Shown: positions 42,057-52,327, counted from the stretch's first letter. The stretch: DNA of 64,000 bases from Candidatus Nitrospira nitrificans (GCF_001458775.1 NZ_CZPZ01000006.1:57006-121005); one strand, 5' to 3'. Notes: generated from the letters alone by a model not told the origin. Numbers and translations: made by a program.

Positions 42057-43544
42057 ATGAGTCAGGATCAATCAGGTCGCCGGGTCGTGGCCATCGCGCC
42101 CATGCCGCCGGAGAAATCTGCCTATGCGCTGGCGCGCTACAGCCGCTCGCCGGATTCCATCGAACAAAGCATCCGGTGGGTTCACGGACACTCCTCGGAA
42201 AAGTTCTGGGAGCAGTTTTATTTCGATTACGGTCATGCGTCCATTGCCGATCTCGGCCACGTCATCATCTGTTTTGAGGAGATCTCGGAGCTCGCCGCCA
42301 TCCGCCTGGAGGACGAGCCGCTCTGGGACGGTCAGGCCAAATCGAGCCGCTATCAGAACTTTGCCTCAAGCCGGTGGTTTGTGCCGGGCCAGATTCGAGG
42401 GAGCGAAACCGAGGCAGTCTATGAAGGCATTCTCCGCAGTCTGTCCGAAATTTACCGGTTGCTGCACGATCCCTTGATCGCGTACTTCGCCGAGCGAGAT
42501 CCCTGTCCGGCGTCCATGAAACCGGCCGATTATCAGCGGACGATCGCGGCACGCGCGTTCGATGTTACCCGTTACCTCCTTCCCCTTTCGGCAAAGACCA
42601 ACGTCGGGCAGGTCGTCAGCATCCGGACGTTGGAAAAGCAGATTACGCGCCTGTTATCGTCGCAATTGCCGGAACTACGGGCGATCGGCGAAGATTTGAA
42701 AGAGGCCTGCCAACGTCCGCCGGTGAATCTGTGGGGTGAGCTCTGCGGGCAGACCGCCGGCCTGAGTGATCCATTGGCTCCGACACTCGCGCGGCATGCC
42801 ACGGCGAATACCTATCAGGAATCGGTCTACTCCGATTTGGCCCGCCATGCGAAAGAAGTCTTGCGCGGGGCAGGGCTCGATCAACCTGGGAACTGGGGGA
42901 CCATCGAGTCCGTCGAGTTGATCGATCCGCACCATCCGCTGGACGAAATCGTGGCGACGCTCCTCTATCGCGTGTCGCAGGCCCCGTATCGGAAGATACT
43001 TGAGGTCGTGAAAGAGTGGTCTGAAAAGGAGAAACACGCGACCATCGAAGTCGCCACAAAACAGCGCGGGCCGTACGATGAACTCATCAAGGAATTCCGC
43101 TGTGGCTACGCATTCAATTTCGACATCCTGATGGACATCGGGGCGTGGCGAGACATGCATCGTCATCGGCGGTGCCAGCAAGTGCAGCAGAATTTCACGT
43201 CCGTCCACGGTTATGATGTTCCACCGCCGTTGATCGCCGCCGGCTTGGATCAGGAATATCGGCAAGCGATGGCGGCGGTGCGGAACGACATTGAGCTGCT
43301 CAAGAAGAAGGACCAGGAAGCCTCGCTCTATGCCATTCCGTTCGGCTTCAAGGTGCGCTGTTTGTTCAAGATGGACTATGCCGAGGCGGAATATATCGCC
43401 AAGCTCCGGTCCGGAGTGAAGGGCCATTGGTCGTACAGAACGATCGCCTGGCAGATGAAACAGCAGCTGGCCAAGAAATTTCCTTTCCTGGGCGAAGGTA
43501 TTCAGGCGACACCGCCCGACGTCGAAGACGCGCTGACTCGATAA
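42057..43544 (+). CDS. Tandem ThyX-like (flavin-dependent thymidylate synthase) protein
   Basis: 495 aa made of two ThyX-like halves. Half 1 has HASIADLGHVI (60-70) and SSRYQNF (96-102) and a good nucleotide-binding C-part (TNVGQVVSIRTLEKQI). Half 2 has KHATIEVAT and HRHRRCQQ (368-375), the flavin-binding RHR, then PFGFKVRCLFKMDY and GHWSYRTIAWQM. Classical ThyX carries RHRxxS and SxRY in one motif; here each half keeps one part. It may make dTMP from dUMP with FAD and methylene-folate, or be a diverged relative. Confidence 0.75.
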   Translation: MSQDQSGRRVVAIAPMPPEKSAYALARYSRSPDSIEQSIRWVHGHSSEKFWEQFYFDYGHASIADLGHVIICFEEISELAAIRLEDEPLWDGQAKSSRYQNFASSRWFVPGQIRGSETEAVYEGILRSLSEIYRLLHDPLIAYFAERDPCPASMKPADYQRTIAARAFDVTRYLLPLSAKTNVGQVVSIRTLEKQITRLLSSQLPELRAIGEDLKEACQRPPVNLWGELCGQTAGLSDPLAPTLARHATANTYQESVYSDLARHAKEVLRGAGLDQPGNWGTIESVELIDPHHPLDEIVATLLYRVSQAPYRKILEVVKEWSEKEKHATIEVATKQRGPYDELIKEFRCGYAFNFDILMDIGAWRDMHRHRRCQQVQQNFTSVHGYDVPPPLIAAGLDQEYRQAMAAVRNDIELLKKKDQEASLYAIPFGFKVRCLFKMDYAEAEYIAKLRSGVKGHWSYRTIAWQMKQQLAKKFPFLGEGIQATPPDVEDALTR

Positions 43545-43560
43545 AATCCTCATATCGCTC

Positions 43561-44592
43561 ATGAGTACCTATCAGCAACAATGCGAAACGGCCATCGTGG
43601 CCGGAGCATGGGACACCGTGTTTGCCGAGTCGATGGCCTGGAGCCGGGATCCGGATGGGGCCAAGGATCCACGTCCGCTGTTTGCCCGCAACGTCGTGTA
43701 TCTCGTGCAGGGCCGGTTTGCCGAGGCCTGGAAAACCCATGCCCTCTGCCTGGAGTCCGCACAGGACATCGCCGTGGTGGGGGAGTGGGTGAATGATCTA
43801 CTCGGCAGGCACAGGGAGTGCGGCTACGTCCATTTGATCAAGGGTTTGTTCCTCGCGCAGTCAGGTCAATCAGAACAATCCCTGCAACTCTACGCAGAAA
43901 CCGCCAAGTTGCTTCCACACTCTGCCTATCCACACTACTTTTTGGCCCAGATTCACGAACGGGCCGGCCATCCGGAAATGGCGATCAAGGAATATCGCGA
44001 AGCTGTTCGACTGGCTCCCGATTTTGCCCCGGCACGGATGAATCTTGGCGTCGCGTATCAAGACCAAGGGCGTCTGGAAATGGCGATCAAAGAATACCGA
44101 GAAGTGGTCAAGCTCACCCCCAACGATTCGGCTGCGCACTCCAATCTCGCCTGTGCGCTCGCGGAACAGGGGAAGATGGAACCGGCGGTGCAATCCTACA
44201 AGACGGCTTTGAAACTGAACCCGCAGGACGCCGAAGTCCACTTCGCGCTGGGCGGACTCTACGAAACGCGCGCGCGTCTGGACCTGGCGCAAAAGAGTTA
44301 CCAAGACGCGCTCAACGCCAATCCGGACTTTGGCGCTGCCCATTCCGCGCTCGGTTGGCTTGCATTAGGCAAACATCGGCTTCAAGAGGCGGCGGACATC
44401 TTCAGCCGGGCGCTCAAGTGTAATGAGGAAGACGCGCGGGCCTATCACGGCATCGCCGAAATCTACGCGATTCGGGGCAAGCGCCAAAGCGCGATGGAAA
44501 ACTACAGCAAGGCGTTGAAGTACTATCAGGACCCGGAAAAGCGAAATCAGATCATGAATCAGCTGTTTCAGGAAGGGCAGGTGGGGGATTGA
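43561..44592 (+). CDS. TPR-repeat protein
   Basis: 343 aa. From residue 85 on there are seven to eight 34-residue tetratricopeptide repeats with the pattern A..NLG.AY...G....A...Y..A..L.P (for example AHSNLACALAEQGKMEPAVQSYKTALKLNP). No signal peptide or membrane helix. It starts 16 bp after the ThyX-like gene and probably shares its transcript. It is likely a scaffold for protein contacts; partner unknown. Confidence 0.9.
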   Translation: MSTYQQQCETAIVAGAWDTVFAESMAWSRDPDGAKDPRPLFARNVVYLVQGRFAEAWKTHALCLESAQDIAVVGEWVNDLLGRHRECGYVHLIKGLFLAQSGQSEQSLQLYAETAKLLPHSAYPHYFLAQIHERAGHPEMAIKEYREAVRLAPDFAPARMNLGVAYQDQGRLEMAIKEYREVVKLTPNDSAAHSNLACALAEQGKMEPAVQSYKTALKLNPQDAEVHFALGGLYETRARLDLAQKSYQDALNANPDFGAAHSALGWLALGKHRLQEAADIFSRALKCNEEDARAYHGIAEIYAIRGKRQSAMENYSKALKYYQDPEKRNQIMNQLFQEGQVGD

Positions 44593-44904
44593 GTGTGGCG
44601 GGCTTGGTTCTTCTGTGCTCGCCGAGTGCGCACGCAAAGGCTAGTTAGATTTTTAGATCGCGGGAGGTGCTTCCTCGATGCGCGCATTGGGAGGACCAAA
44701 GCCCGCCACAGCAAGTGGAGCAAGGAAGATGAAACCGAAATCCCAGATCGACTCGGAAGCACTCCTTGCACGAATCCGTACGGTTGCTCCGCTCTCTTAG
44801 AGGAGGTCGACGGGAATAACAACGACAGCTGATCTCTGAGAAAAACAGAAGAGAAACTTCCAACCGTAAGATTTCGACGAGATACGCTTCACGAACGACG
44901 AGAG
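44593..44904. other. Intergenic stretch after the TPR gene
   Basis: About 310 bp. A 23-codon frame at 44729-44800 follows GGAAG but has no family likeness. CGCTTCACGAACGACG near 44886 repeats the gyrB-gyrA spacer. No gene is supported. Confidence 0.4.
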
Positions 44905-45174
44905 CTACAGTTCCCGGATCGCGCCTTGGAGAACGGTGATCTGCGTGGTTGGGTCGCCTGTCGCTTTCAGTTCATTGCGGATCTGATCCTTCAGGTAGGA
45001 TGAATAGCCCACGCGGTCGATGAGGAGATCCAGAAATCGTTCGGCGGGCAGCAGACTTTGTTCCTTGAGTTCTTCTATGGTGTCGTCACTCACCGGCACA
45101 TAGGTACTGCCGATGTGGAAGACCACATTGTAGTGACGTCCATTGGCGATCCGCTCAAACCGTAGACCCTTCAC
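44905..45174 (-). CDS. Small protein of unknown function
   Basis: 89 aa from a GTG five bases after GGAGG; a TTG further out has no such signal. It reads as an acidic, soluble protein with KGLRFERIANGRHYNVVFHI at the front and a helical middle (IEELKEQSLLPAERFLDLLID). No motif recognised. It stands alone between untranslated stretches, divergent from the helicase-like gene. Confidence 0.6.
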   Translation of the reverse strand: MKGLRFERIANGRHYNVVFHIGSTYVPVSDDTIEELKEQSLLPAERFLDLLIDRVGYSSYLKDQIRNELKATGDPTTQITVLQGAIREL

Positions 45175-45329
45175 AGGTTCCTCCAAAAGTCCATCTGAAG
45201 CCGCTCATTCTAGACAAGATCTAGTCATGAAGACAAGGGCAACCTCGTGATCCCCGTGGTGGACAGGTATTGCGGCGGGCATTTATCATGGCCGTTCTTT
45301 GCCTTGCAACGCGGGAGAGATCAGTGCTC

Positions 45330-46784
45330 ATGACTGCAACGGAATTCATCGAACTATGGATCACCCGCCTCGAAACCGAGCAAGCTCGACTGACTGAAAC
45401 AGGGCATGATGGTCCTGTCGTGGCGTCGCAAGGCCGCTTGATGCGCACCACCGGCGGGCTTCATCTGTACGAGTTTACCGTCGCTGTTGGCGTCCAACTG
45501 TCCGTCGACCTTCCGGTATCCGTCGTCCTTGCAGATGAGGCGGATACGACGGAAGGAATCGTGCTGCGGCAGGTAGGGAGCAGCCTATCCGTTCAACTGG
45601 TCGATGCTCTCGGGCGTGAAGTCCCTTCCGTAACTATTGTTCCAGATCAGGCCGGCCTTGTCGGCACGGCAGCCTTCCGTCTGAAGGATATGCTGGCAAA
45701 GCCCAACCTTTATCACCTCGGGCCGACCGAGCGGTTGGCTTCTCTGTTGCAGATGCAAGCAGTCGAGAATGAAGGGTTCTCCTCCGTTTCACCCGTCTTC
45801 ACGACGGTGTGGTCGGACGACCCGTCAGTCCGGCGTCAAAAGCTGGCGAATCTAGCGATGGAGCTGATTCGCGCCAACAAGCGCATCCTCCTAATCAGCC
45901 CAGACCACCTCGCGTGCGATGAGATGGTGGGGATGGTGGGGCGTACCATGAAGGCCGGTGGATTGAATCACACAACGTGGATCACTCGGTACGAACTCCC
46001 GATTGCCTCGCAGGCCGGCGGCGTCGACCTTCAGGAACTGGGGTTCGAAGCGCAAATGCATCAATTTTATGCCAAGTCGCAAGGGAACAAGGCCTCCTTG
46101 AAACACAAGTATGACCGCTTCCGTGAATTGGCCCCGTTTCTGTCTCAGAAAGAAGCGAAACAAAAAGATCTGGACGAAGTCCGCTTATTGGAATGGCGCC
46201 TCGTCACACAATTGCGTGACCTTCAAGTAAAGATGGCCGATGTCCAGAAGCTGCTCAAGGACTTCGAGAACCTGCCCCTGTTTCAACGTTTGACGATGCA
46301 AGCGGTCGGGAAAAATGCGGCATCCCTCAAACAGTATGGCGCCCTGTATCAGGGGCAGATGGACCGACTGCACAGCGAACTCGATATCGCCAAAGGTCGC
46401 ATTCAGCAGCTTGTTCCGGAGGCGGCCGTTCCCAGGGGGAAGCGAGCCGAGTTCGAGGAACTCCACGAACAGATCGCCAAACTGGGGGGAACCAAGAAAG
46501 TCCGCGAATTACTGGCGGCCGAAGAACAGCCAAACCGTCAAGCCTTCCTTCAAAATCGCCGCCTCGTGGCTGCCACACCCATGCGGGTTGCGAGCGATCC
46601 CCTATTCAGCCGAGTGCGCTTCGATGTCCTTATGGTCGATGAGGCTCCGAGAATCGCCGCGCCGTCGCTTCTGGCCGCGGCCGGGCTTGTCCGCGAACGC
46701 ATTATCGTGAGCGGCGATCCTCGTGAGATCGCGATGGTCGGGCAATGGGCCATGCCTCAGCCGGCCATCCGTGCCGCACCGTGA
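45330..46784 (+). CDS. SF1-helicase-like protein lacking Walker A
   Basis: 484 aa from the ATG at MTATEFIE. After a 130-residue front, a helicase-1A-like core: RILLISPDHLACDEMV (185-200, motif Ia-like), a long coiled coil (about 255-395), VAATPMRVASDP, then VLMVDEAP (Walker B, 433-440) and SGDPREI (motif III-like). The place of motif I reads TVWSDDPSVRRQKL (159-172) instead of a GPPGTGKT loop, so ATP binding should fail. The second RecA domain is missing. It is either a regulatory relic or a decayed Upf1-like helicase. Confidence 0.6.
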   Translation: MTATEFIELWITRLETEQARLTETGHDGPVVASQGRLMRTTGGLHLYEFTVAVGVQLSVDLPVSVVLADEADTTEGIVLRQVGSSLSVQLVDALGREVPSVTIVPDQAGLVGTAAFRLKDMLAKPNLYHLGPTERLASLLQMQAVENEGFSSVSPVFTTVWSDDPSVRRQKLANLAMELIRANKRILLISPDHLACDEMVGMVGRTMKAGGLNHTTWITRYELPIASQAGGVDLQELGFEAQMHQFYAKSQGNKASLKHKYDRFRELAPFLSQKEAKQKDLDEVRLLEWRLVTQLRDLQVKMADVQKLLKDFENLPLFQRLTMQAVGKNAASLKQYGALYQGQMDRLHSELDIAKGRIQQLVPEAAVPRGKRAEFEELHEQIAKLGGTKKVRELLAAEEQPNRQAFLQNRRLVAATPMRVASDPLFSRVRFDVLMVDEAPRIAAPSLLAAAGLVRERIIVSGDPREIAMVGQWAMPQPAIRAAP

Positions 46785-46875
46785 AAACGGATGCGGCAAC
46801 GTTTGCTTGACGCCGATGAGGAGAATTCAGGATAATCCGGCTCCCCCGTGGTTCAGCGGTTTGGCTCTTGACGTG

Positions 46876-46998
46876 AGGGTGCTCAAAACGGACCGGAGCA
46901 AGGCCGCAAGGAGTTTTGATCCCGAGACGTACGCTGTCGGTACGTTGAGCGGGATGGGCGACTGAGAACCCCGTTGGAAGACATTTTCAGCAGCCTGT
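46876..46998 (+). repeat. Dispersed terminal-inverted repeat, copy D
   Basis: Starts AGGGTGCTCAAAACGG and ends TTTTCAGCAGCCTGT. Its interior has GAGCAAGGCCGCAAG, CGAGACGTAC and GGTACGTTGAG, in the same order as copies A and B. It ends two bases before tRNA-Leu, same orientation as copy A to tRNA-Lys. Confidence 0.75.
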
Positions 46999-47000
46999 AT

Positions 47001-47087
47001 GCCGAAGTGGCGGAACTGGCAGACGCACTAGATTCAGGGTCTAGCGCCCGCAAGGGTGTCCGGGTTCAAATCCCGGCTTCGGCACCA
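47001..47087 (+). tRNA. tRNA-Leu (anticodon CAG)
   Basis: Acceptor GCCGAAG/CTTCGGC, anticodon stem CTAGA/TCTAG with loop TTCAGGG, a long variable arm (CGCCCGCAAGGGTG), T stem CCGGG/CCCGG with TTCAAAT, and an encoded ACCA end. The length of 87 bases fits leucine tRNAs. Confidence 0.96.
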
Positions 47088-47370
47088 CCACAGCCTGTGT
47101 TTGCACTGCGAGTCTTCATCGCGTCAACGCTGCTTCCAATGGACCGGCTCTACGTCGGGTTCGCCTCGACCCGGGAACCATGTCCAGTGACCTTCCATCC
47201 GTTGGAGTGAATGCCGAAAACAATATTTTGATGACATTTGTGCCTCGCTCGACAAGAATGGCTCGTCCGCAATCTGCCCTGCTGTGGGGGCTGAGGAAGC
47301 TCGGTTGTCTTGTTACCGAGGGTAGTACGGGACTTCCAACGCGGTTGATGGTGCTGAAAGGTGGTACAGG

Positions 47371-47910
47371 ATGAGGCTTCTCGTACTCGTAGCTGTTTTG
47401 ATCTTGACTAGTGCAACCGTCTCCTCGGCGGTGGAACCGTTGAGTGGTAATTCGAAGAAAACGATCCCTCTGGCCGGGGAGGAGCCATACGACGCGCTGC
47501 AGCGTGGAGATTATCGAGTCGCGGCGGGACTCTTTTACCCCCTCGCCCAACGAGGGGACGCACGAGCTCAGTATAACCTGGGGTTGCTGTATGCCAGTGG
47601 ACTGGGCGTGGAGCAAGACTACCAAGCGGCACTCAAATGGCATCGGATGGCGGCGGCCCAAGGCCATGCGGGGGGCCAAAACGAACTCGCGCAGATGTAT
47701 GCGAAGGGACAAGGCGTTCAGCCGAATCAGGTTCTGGCCTATGTGTGGTTCACCGTGGCGATCGCATCGTCGAGCGGCGGGTCGAAGACCGAGATCATGA
47801 AGGATCGGGATCGTACGGCATCACGCATGACGCCGGAGCAGATCACGAAGGCGCAGCAGCTGGCCGAGCAGTGCCAAGAATCGAAATTCAAGAAGTGCGG
47901 CGAGAAGTAA
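47371..47910 (+). CDS. Exported Sel1-repeat protein
   Basis: 179 aa with a signal peptide (RLLVLVAVLILTSATVSSA). Three Sel1-type repeats follow, such as ARAQYNLGLLYASGLGVEQDY and GGQNELAQMYAKGQGVQPN, each about 36 residues. These helical repeats mediate contacts between periplasmic proteins. An adjacent purine-rich AAAGGTGG precedes the ATG. No operon partner; function open. Confidence 0.88.
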   Translation: MRLLVLVAVLILTSATVSSAVEPLSGNSKKTIPLAGEEPYDALQRGDYRVAAGLFYPLAQRGDARAQYNLGLLYASGLGVEQDYQAALKWHRMAAAQGHAGGQNELAQMYAKGQGVQPNQVLAYVWFTVAIASSSGGSKTEIMKDRDRTASRMTPEQITKAQQLAEQCQESKFKKCGEK

Positions 47911-48009
47911 GACTATGGGCCGTAGGCGTCGAGATTACCCTCCCCACAAGCACCAAGCCTTCGCGGCAGACTTCATCCTGAGTATCCAACTTGCTCCGCA
48001 GCGTGATCT

Positions 48010-49329
48010 TTAAGACGCGCGTAACTTCCCGACCTCCTCCAGCGTGGTCTCGATTTCCTTCGGTGAGTTGATAAGACTCGGCGCAAGCCTGACATACTTT
48101 GTTGCATAGGGCGTGACGCTGCCGACAATGCCGCGGAGACGGAGCTGTTCCACGACGGCCCGGGGCGCCAGGCCCGCGACTTCAAAACAGACAATCCCAG
48201 CCGAGAGGTCCTGAGACATTGGGGTATGGAGCGTCACGTGCGGCATGGCCGCCAATCCTTGCTTCAATTGCTGATTGAGCTCATGGATCCGCTGCGTGAC
48301 CTTGGTTTTTCCAATGGCGTGATGAAACGCGAAGGCTTCGTCCAGTGCCCAGCGATGTTCGAATGAATGAAACCCGCCGGGCGTCATGTGGACCGATGGA
48401 GGAAGATCGTTTGACGATTTGTTCTCCATCCAGAGGTCATAGGCCTGTGAGTTGAAGGTCGGGATCGTCGCCCTGGCGATCGGCCATGCTTTTGGGTGGC
48501 CCCAGACGAGACCGGTTCCGCGCGGGCCGAACATCCATTTGTGGGTCCCGGCGATCAGGAAGTCGCAGCCGAGGTCGCCCAAGCGGAAGTCCTCGACCCC
48601 CAAGGCATGAACCCCGTCCACGCAGAAGATAATCCGATCCCTCTCGTCTCGTGAGCGATTGATGGATTGAATGGCCTGAGCCATGTCGTGGATCGGCAGT
48701 TTCAAGCCCGTGCTGGAATGGACCCAGGTGACCGCCAAGATGCGCGTAGCCGGCGAGATGGCCTTACGCAGGGAATCGACCATTTCGTCACGAGAGACGG
48801 TCTTGAGTGAACGATAGAGGGAGATCCGGCGAATCTTGGCGCCTGTGCGTTCGGCACGGAGGCGCAGAGCGGTTTCTGTCGAATAATGGTCGTGTGTCGT
48901 CGTCAGGATTTCCTGCCCAGTTCGAAGCTGCAAGCCTCCGTAGAGCAGACCCAGACCCATCGTGGTGCTGTCCGTCAACGCGATGTCCGTGGGATTGACG
49001 CCCAGATAGTCGGCGGCGGCCTGGAGGACCTTCGCTTCCTGCTTCTCTTCCTGCTCAACCCAATAGCCGATGGGATCGGCATCGAGGCCGGCGCGATGAC
49101 GATCGATCGCTTCGCGCACCGGTGTGGGATGGGACGCAAGAAAGAACGCCGCGAGATGGATGAGTTGCGGAGACAGAGGAAACTGCGCCCGGAGATCATC
49201 CCAGTTCTTGAACCTGCTCCGGGGAGATTGTCGATCAGCAAACGCGCGAGCGTAGGCACCGGTAAGAAGCGCCGCGCCCAAGGTCAATCCAGTCCGCACA
49301 AGGAAACCTCGACGTCCAAGGTCGCTCAT
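48010..49329 (-). CDS. Tat-exported class V aminotransferase-like protein
   Basis: 439 aa. Residues 4-30 are a twin-arginine signal (LGRRGFL, hydrophobic stretch, ARAFA). The rest is a fold-type I PLP enzyme of aminotransferase class V / isopenicillin-epimerase kind. The PLP lysine is Lys264 in GTHKWMFGPRG and the pyridine-binding Asp238 lies in CVDGVHALG. The Tat signal means it is folded with its cofactor before export to the periplasm. Substrate unknown; some relatives act on cysteine-like or hydroxy-amino acids. Confidence 0.88.
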   Translation of the reverse strand: MSDLGRRGFLVRTGLTLGAALLTGAYARAFADRQSPRSRFKNWDDLRAQFPLSPQLIHLAAFFLASHPTPVREAIDRHRAGLDADPIGYWVEQEEKQEAKVLQAAADYLGVNPTDIALTDSTTMGLGLLYGGLQLRTGQEILTTTHDHYSTETALRLRAERTGAKIRRISLYRSLKTVSRDEMVDSLRKAISPATRILAVTWVHSSTGLKLPIHDMAQAIQSINRSRDERDRIIFCVDGVHALGVEDFRLGDLGCDFLIAGTHKWMFGPRGTGLVWGHPKAWPIARATIPTFNSQAYDLWMENKSSNDLPPSVHMTPGGFHSFEHRWALDEAFAFHHAIGKTKVTQRIHELNQQLKQGLAAMPHVTLHTPMSQDLSAGIVCFEVAGLAPRAVVEQLRLRGIVGSVTPYATKYVRLAPSLINSPKEIETTLEEVGKLRAS

Positions 49330-49438
49330 ACGATCCTCCTGGTCAGAATCCGCTTCCGTACTCTACTGTGCGCGCGCAAAATGGACAAGGCAGGGTCGAC
49401 CGTCGCTCATGCAGCGAGGACAGCGGCGGATGAGCCGG

Positions 49439-52327
49439 CTAGGACTGATAACTTTCAATCGGTGGGCAGCTGCAGATGAGATGGCGATCGCCGTAGGCCT
49501 CGTCGATGCGACTCACGCTGGGCCAAAACTTGCTGTTCTTCAACCAGGGAGCGGGAAACGCCGCCTGTTCCCGGCTGTAGGGGCGGTTCCATTCCGTCCC
49601 CGTCACGACCTCGGCGGTATGAGGGGCGTTCTTGAGCACATTGTTCGTTCGCGGCTGGCGTCCGTCAACGATCTCCTGAATTTCGGCGCGGATCAGGATG
49701 AGGGCTTCGCAGAACCGATCGAGTTCGTTCTTGGTCTCGCTTTCCGTCGGTTCGATCATGAGCGTGCCGGCCACCGGAAACGACACGGTCGGCGCATGGA
49801 AGCCGTAGTCCATCAATCGCTTGGCGACATCCATCGCCTCGATCCCGGCGCTTTCCTTGAATTCACGGAGATCCAGGATGAACTCGTGAGCCACCAATCC
49901 GGACTCGCCCCGGTACAGAATGGTGTAATGCTTTTCCATCCGCTTCGCCATGTAGTTGGCATTGAGGATGGCTACCTGTGTGGCCGTGGTCAATCCGTCA
50001 CGACCCATCAAGGCAATGTACACCCAGGAAATCGGAAGGATGCTCGGGCTACCGAACGGAGCCGCCGAGACAGGACCGATAGCTTGAGACCCACCCAGCT
50101 TGACCACCGGGTGCCCTGGAAGAAAGGGCACGAGATGCCGCGCCACTCCGATCGGTCCGACACCGGGTCCTCCACCTCCATGGGGAATACAAAACGTCTT
50201 ATGAAGGTTGAGATGGCAGACATCCGCCCCGATGTCGCCGAGTCGGCAGAGGCCCACCATGGCATTCATATTGGCCCCGTCGATATAGACCTGTCCGCCA
50301 TGCGTATGGACGATTTGGCAGATACGCCGCACGCTTGCCTCAAATACTCCATGAGTAGAAGGATACGTGAGCATCAGGGCCGACAATCGGTCCCGATATT
50401 GAGCGGCCTTGGCCTCCAAATCGGCGACATCCACGTTTCCGTTCCGATCGCATGCGACGACCACCACCGTCATGCCGACCATAGCGGCGCTGGCGGGATT
50501 CGTGCCGTGGGCCGATACAGGGATCAAGCAGACGTCTCGATGTGTTTCCCCCTTCGAGCGATGATAGGCGCGAATTACCATCAGGCCGGAATATTCGCCC
50601 TGGGACCCCGCGTTCGGTTGGAGCGAGAAGGCCGCAAATCCGGCAAGTTCAGCCAACCACGATTCGAGCTGTCCACACAACGTCTGATAGCCACGTGTTT
50701 GTTCAGCCGGCGCGAAGGGGTGCAAACGAGCGAACTCCGGCCACGTCACCGGCAGCATTTCCGTGGTGCCGTTCAGCTTCATGGTGCATGAACCCAGCGG
50801 GATCATTGAATGGACGAGGGACAGGTCCTTGGCCTGCAGTCTGTGAAGATAGCGGAGCATCTCGTGCTCCGAGTGGTAGCGATGGAAAACCTCATGCGTC
50901 AGGTACTTACTCGTCCTGGCCAAGGGGGACGAGTAGGCGAGATCGATGGCATCAGCGAGATCGGAAAGGCGAAACGGCAACTGGTCATGCCCGACGAAGA
51001 TGTGCAGGAGGCGGCGCACTTCTTCCTCGGAGCTGGCTTCATCGAGTGAAATACCGATGGAGCCGTCTTCATAATGCCGGAAATTGACCCCTTGTTCATT
51101 TGCCCTGGTCGCAATTTGATCGGCTTGAGCGTTAGGGACCGGTATCCGAACCGTATCGAAGAAGACTTTCGGCAATACGTCGAACCCAAGCCGACGCAAT
51201 CCTTCCGCCAGCAGCAACGTAAGGCCGTGGACACGTTCGGCAATCCGACGCAACCCGTCCGGCCCGTGGTACACGGCATACATGGCGGCCATGACAGCCA
51301 ACAAGACTTGAGCCGTGCAGATATTACTGGTGGCCTTCTCTCGCCGAATGTGTTGCTCCCTCGTCTGAAGCGAAAGCCTGATGGCCGGCTTGCCGGTCAC
51401 ATCTTTCGAGACACCAACCAGGCGACCAGGCACCTGCCGTTTGTAGTCCTCTCTGGTCGCGAGAAACGCAGCGTGGGGTCCACCGAAGCCGATCGGCACA
51501 CCGAAGCGTTGCGTCGAACCAACGGCAATGTCGGCACCGAATTCTCCGGGCGAGCGGAGCAAGGTCAGGGCGAGAAGATCGGTGGCAACCGCCACGAGAA
51601 CACCGGCCTCATGCGCCTGCGCGACCAAGGTGCTGAAATCACTCACATAGCCGTCCGTGGCCGGATACTGCAACAACAGGCCGCATAGCTGAGAACGCGA
51701 ACAATCAACGGACGAGGCGACACCGGTCTTGATGACGATACCCAGAGGTTCGGCTCTGGTCTGCAACACCGCCAAGGTCTGTGGGTGACAGTCGCGCGAG
51801 ACAAAGAATTCTTTTCGTTCATCGCCTCTGTTGCGGGCGATCGTGTAGCACATCGCCATCGCTTCGGCTGCAGCGGTCGCTTCATCCAACAACGAGGCAT
51901 TCGCCAGCGGCAGGCCGGTCAAGTCCGCCACCATGGTCTGGAAGTTGACCAGCGCCTCCAAGCGGCCTTGTGAGATCTCGGCTTGGTATGGGGTGTATTG
52001 CGTATACCAAGCCGGGTTTTCTAGAATGTTTCGTTGGATCACGCCCGGGATGACGCAATCGTAGTAGCCCATGCCGATCAGCGATCGATAGACCTGATTT
52101 TTGGACGCGATGTCTTTCAGGCGGGTGAGGACGGCCTGCTCACCGTCGGCGGTCGGAATGTCAAGAGCTCGACCAAATCGAATATCAGGAGGAATGGCGG
52201 CATCGGTCAACGTGTCGAGCGAACGGAGGCCTAATGTGGCCAGCATCTCTTGAATATCGGCCCTTGTGGGACCCAGGTGCCGGTGAATAAAGTCGTCAGT
52301 CGGTCGGCGCCAATTCTGAGTGGTCAT
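49439..52327 (-). CDS. gcvP: Glycine dehydrogenase (decarboxylating), P-protein
   Basis: 962 aa, the fused form that carries both halves of the P-protein. It decarboxylates glycine and hands the aminomethyl group to the lipoyl H-protein. PLP Lys lies in [15 protein letters not shown]; the N-half has FIHRHLGPT and the [16 protein letters not shown] motif. In a nitrite-oxidising lineage it would serve one-carbon and serine metabolism. No gcvT or gcvH lies next to it in this window. Confidence 0.97.
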   Translation of the reverse strand: MTTQNWRRPTDDFIHRHLGPTRADIQEMLATLGLRSLDTLTDAAIPPDIRFGRALDIPTADGEQAVLTRLKDIASKNQVYRSLIGMGYYDCVIPGVIQRNILENPAWYTQYTPYQAEISQGRLEALVNFQTMVADLTGLPLANASLLDEATAAAEAMAMCYTIARNRGDERKEFFVSRDCHPQTLAVLQTRAEPLGIVIKTGVASSVDCSRSQLCGLLLQYPATDGYVSDFSTLVAQAHEAGVLVAVATDLLALTLLRSPGEFGADIAVGSTQRFGVPIGFGGPHAAFLATREDYKRQVPGRLVGVSKDVTGKPAIRLSLQTREQHIRREKATSNICTAQVLLAVMAAMYAVYHGPDGLRRIAERVHGLTLLLAEGLRRLGFDVLPKVFFDTVRIPVPNAQADQIATRANEQGVNFRHYEDGSIGISLDEASSEEEVRRLLHIFVGHDQLPFRLSDLADAIDLAYSSPLARTSKYLTHEVFHRYHSEHEMLRYLHRLQAKDLSLVHSMIPLGSCTMKLNGTTEMLPVTWPEFARLHPFAPAEQTRGYQTLCGQLESWLAELAGFAAFSLQPNAGSQGEYSGLMVIRAYHRSKGETHRDVCLIPVSAHGTNPASAAMVGMTVVVVACDRNGNVDVADLEAKAAQYRDRLSALMLTYPSTHGVFEASVRRICQIVHTHGGQVYIDGANMNAMVGLCRLGDIGADVCHLNLHKTFCIPHGGGGPGVGPIGVARHLVPFLPGHPVVKLGGSQAIGPVSAAPFGSPSILPISWVYIALMGRDGLTTATQVAILNANYMAKRMEKHYTILYRGESGLVAHEFILDLREFKESAGIEAMDVAKRLMDYGFHAPTVSFPVAGTLMIEPTESETKNELDRFCEALILIRAEIQEIVDGRQPRTNNVLKNAPHTAEVVTGTEWNRPYSREQAAFPAPWLKNSKFWPSVSRIDEAYGDRHLICSCPPIESYQS

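Noticed and set aside
42675..43562. 295-codon frame opposite the ThyX-like gene
   Set aside because: Antisense shadow; the plus-strand frame has both ThyX halves and a good start.
47116..47712. 198-codon frame opposite the Sel1 protein
   Set aside because: The Sel1 frame has a signal peptide and repeats; this one has none.
49409..50791. 460-codon frame opposite gcvP
   Set aside because: Antisense shadow of a firmly identified enzyme.
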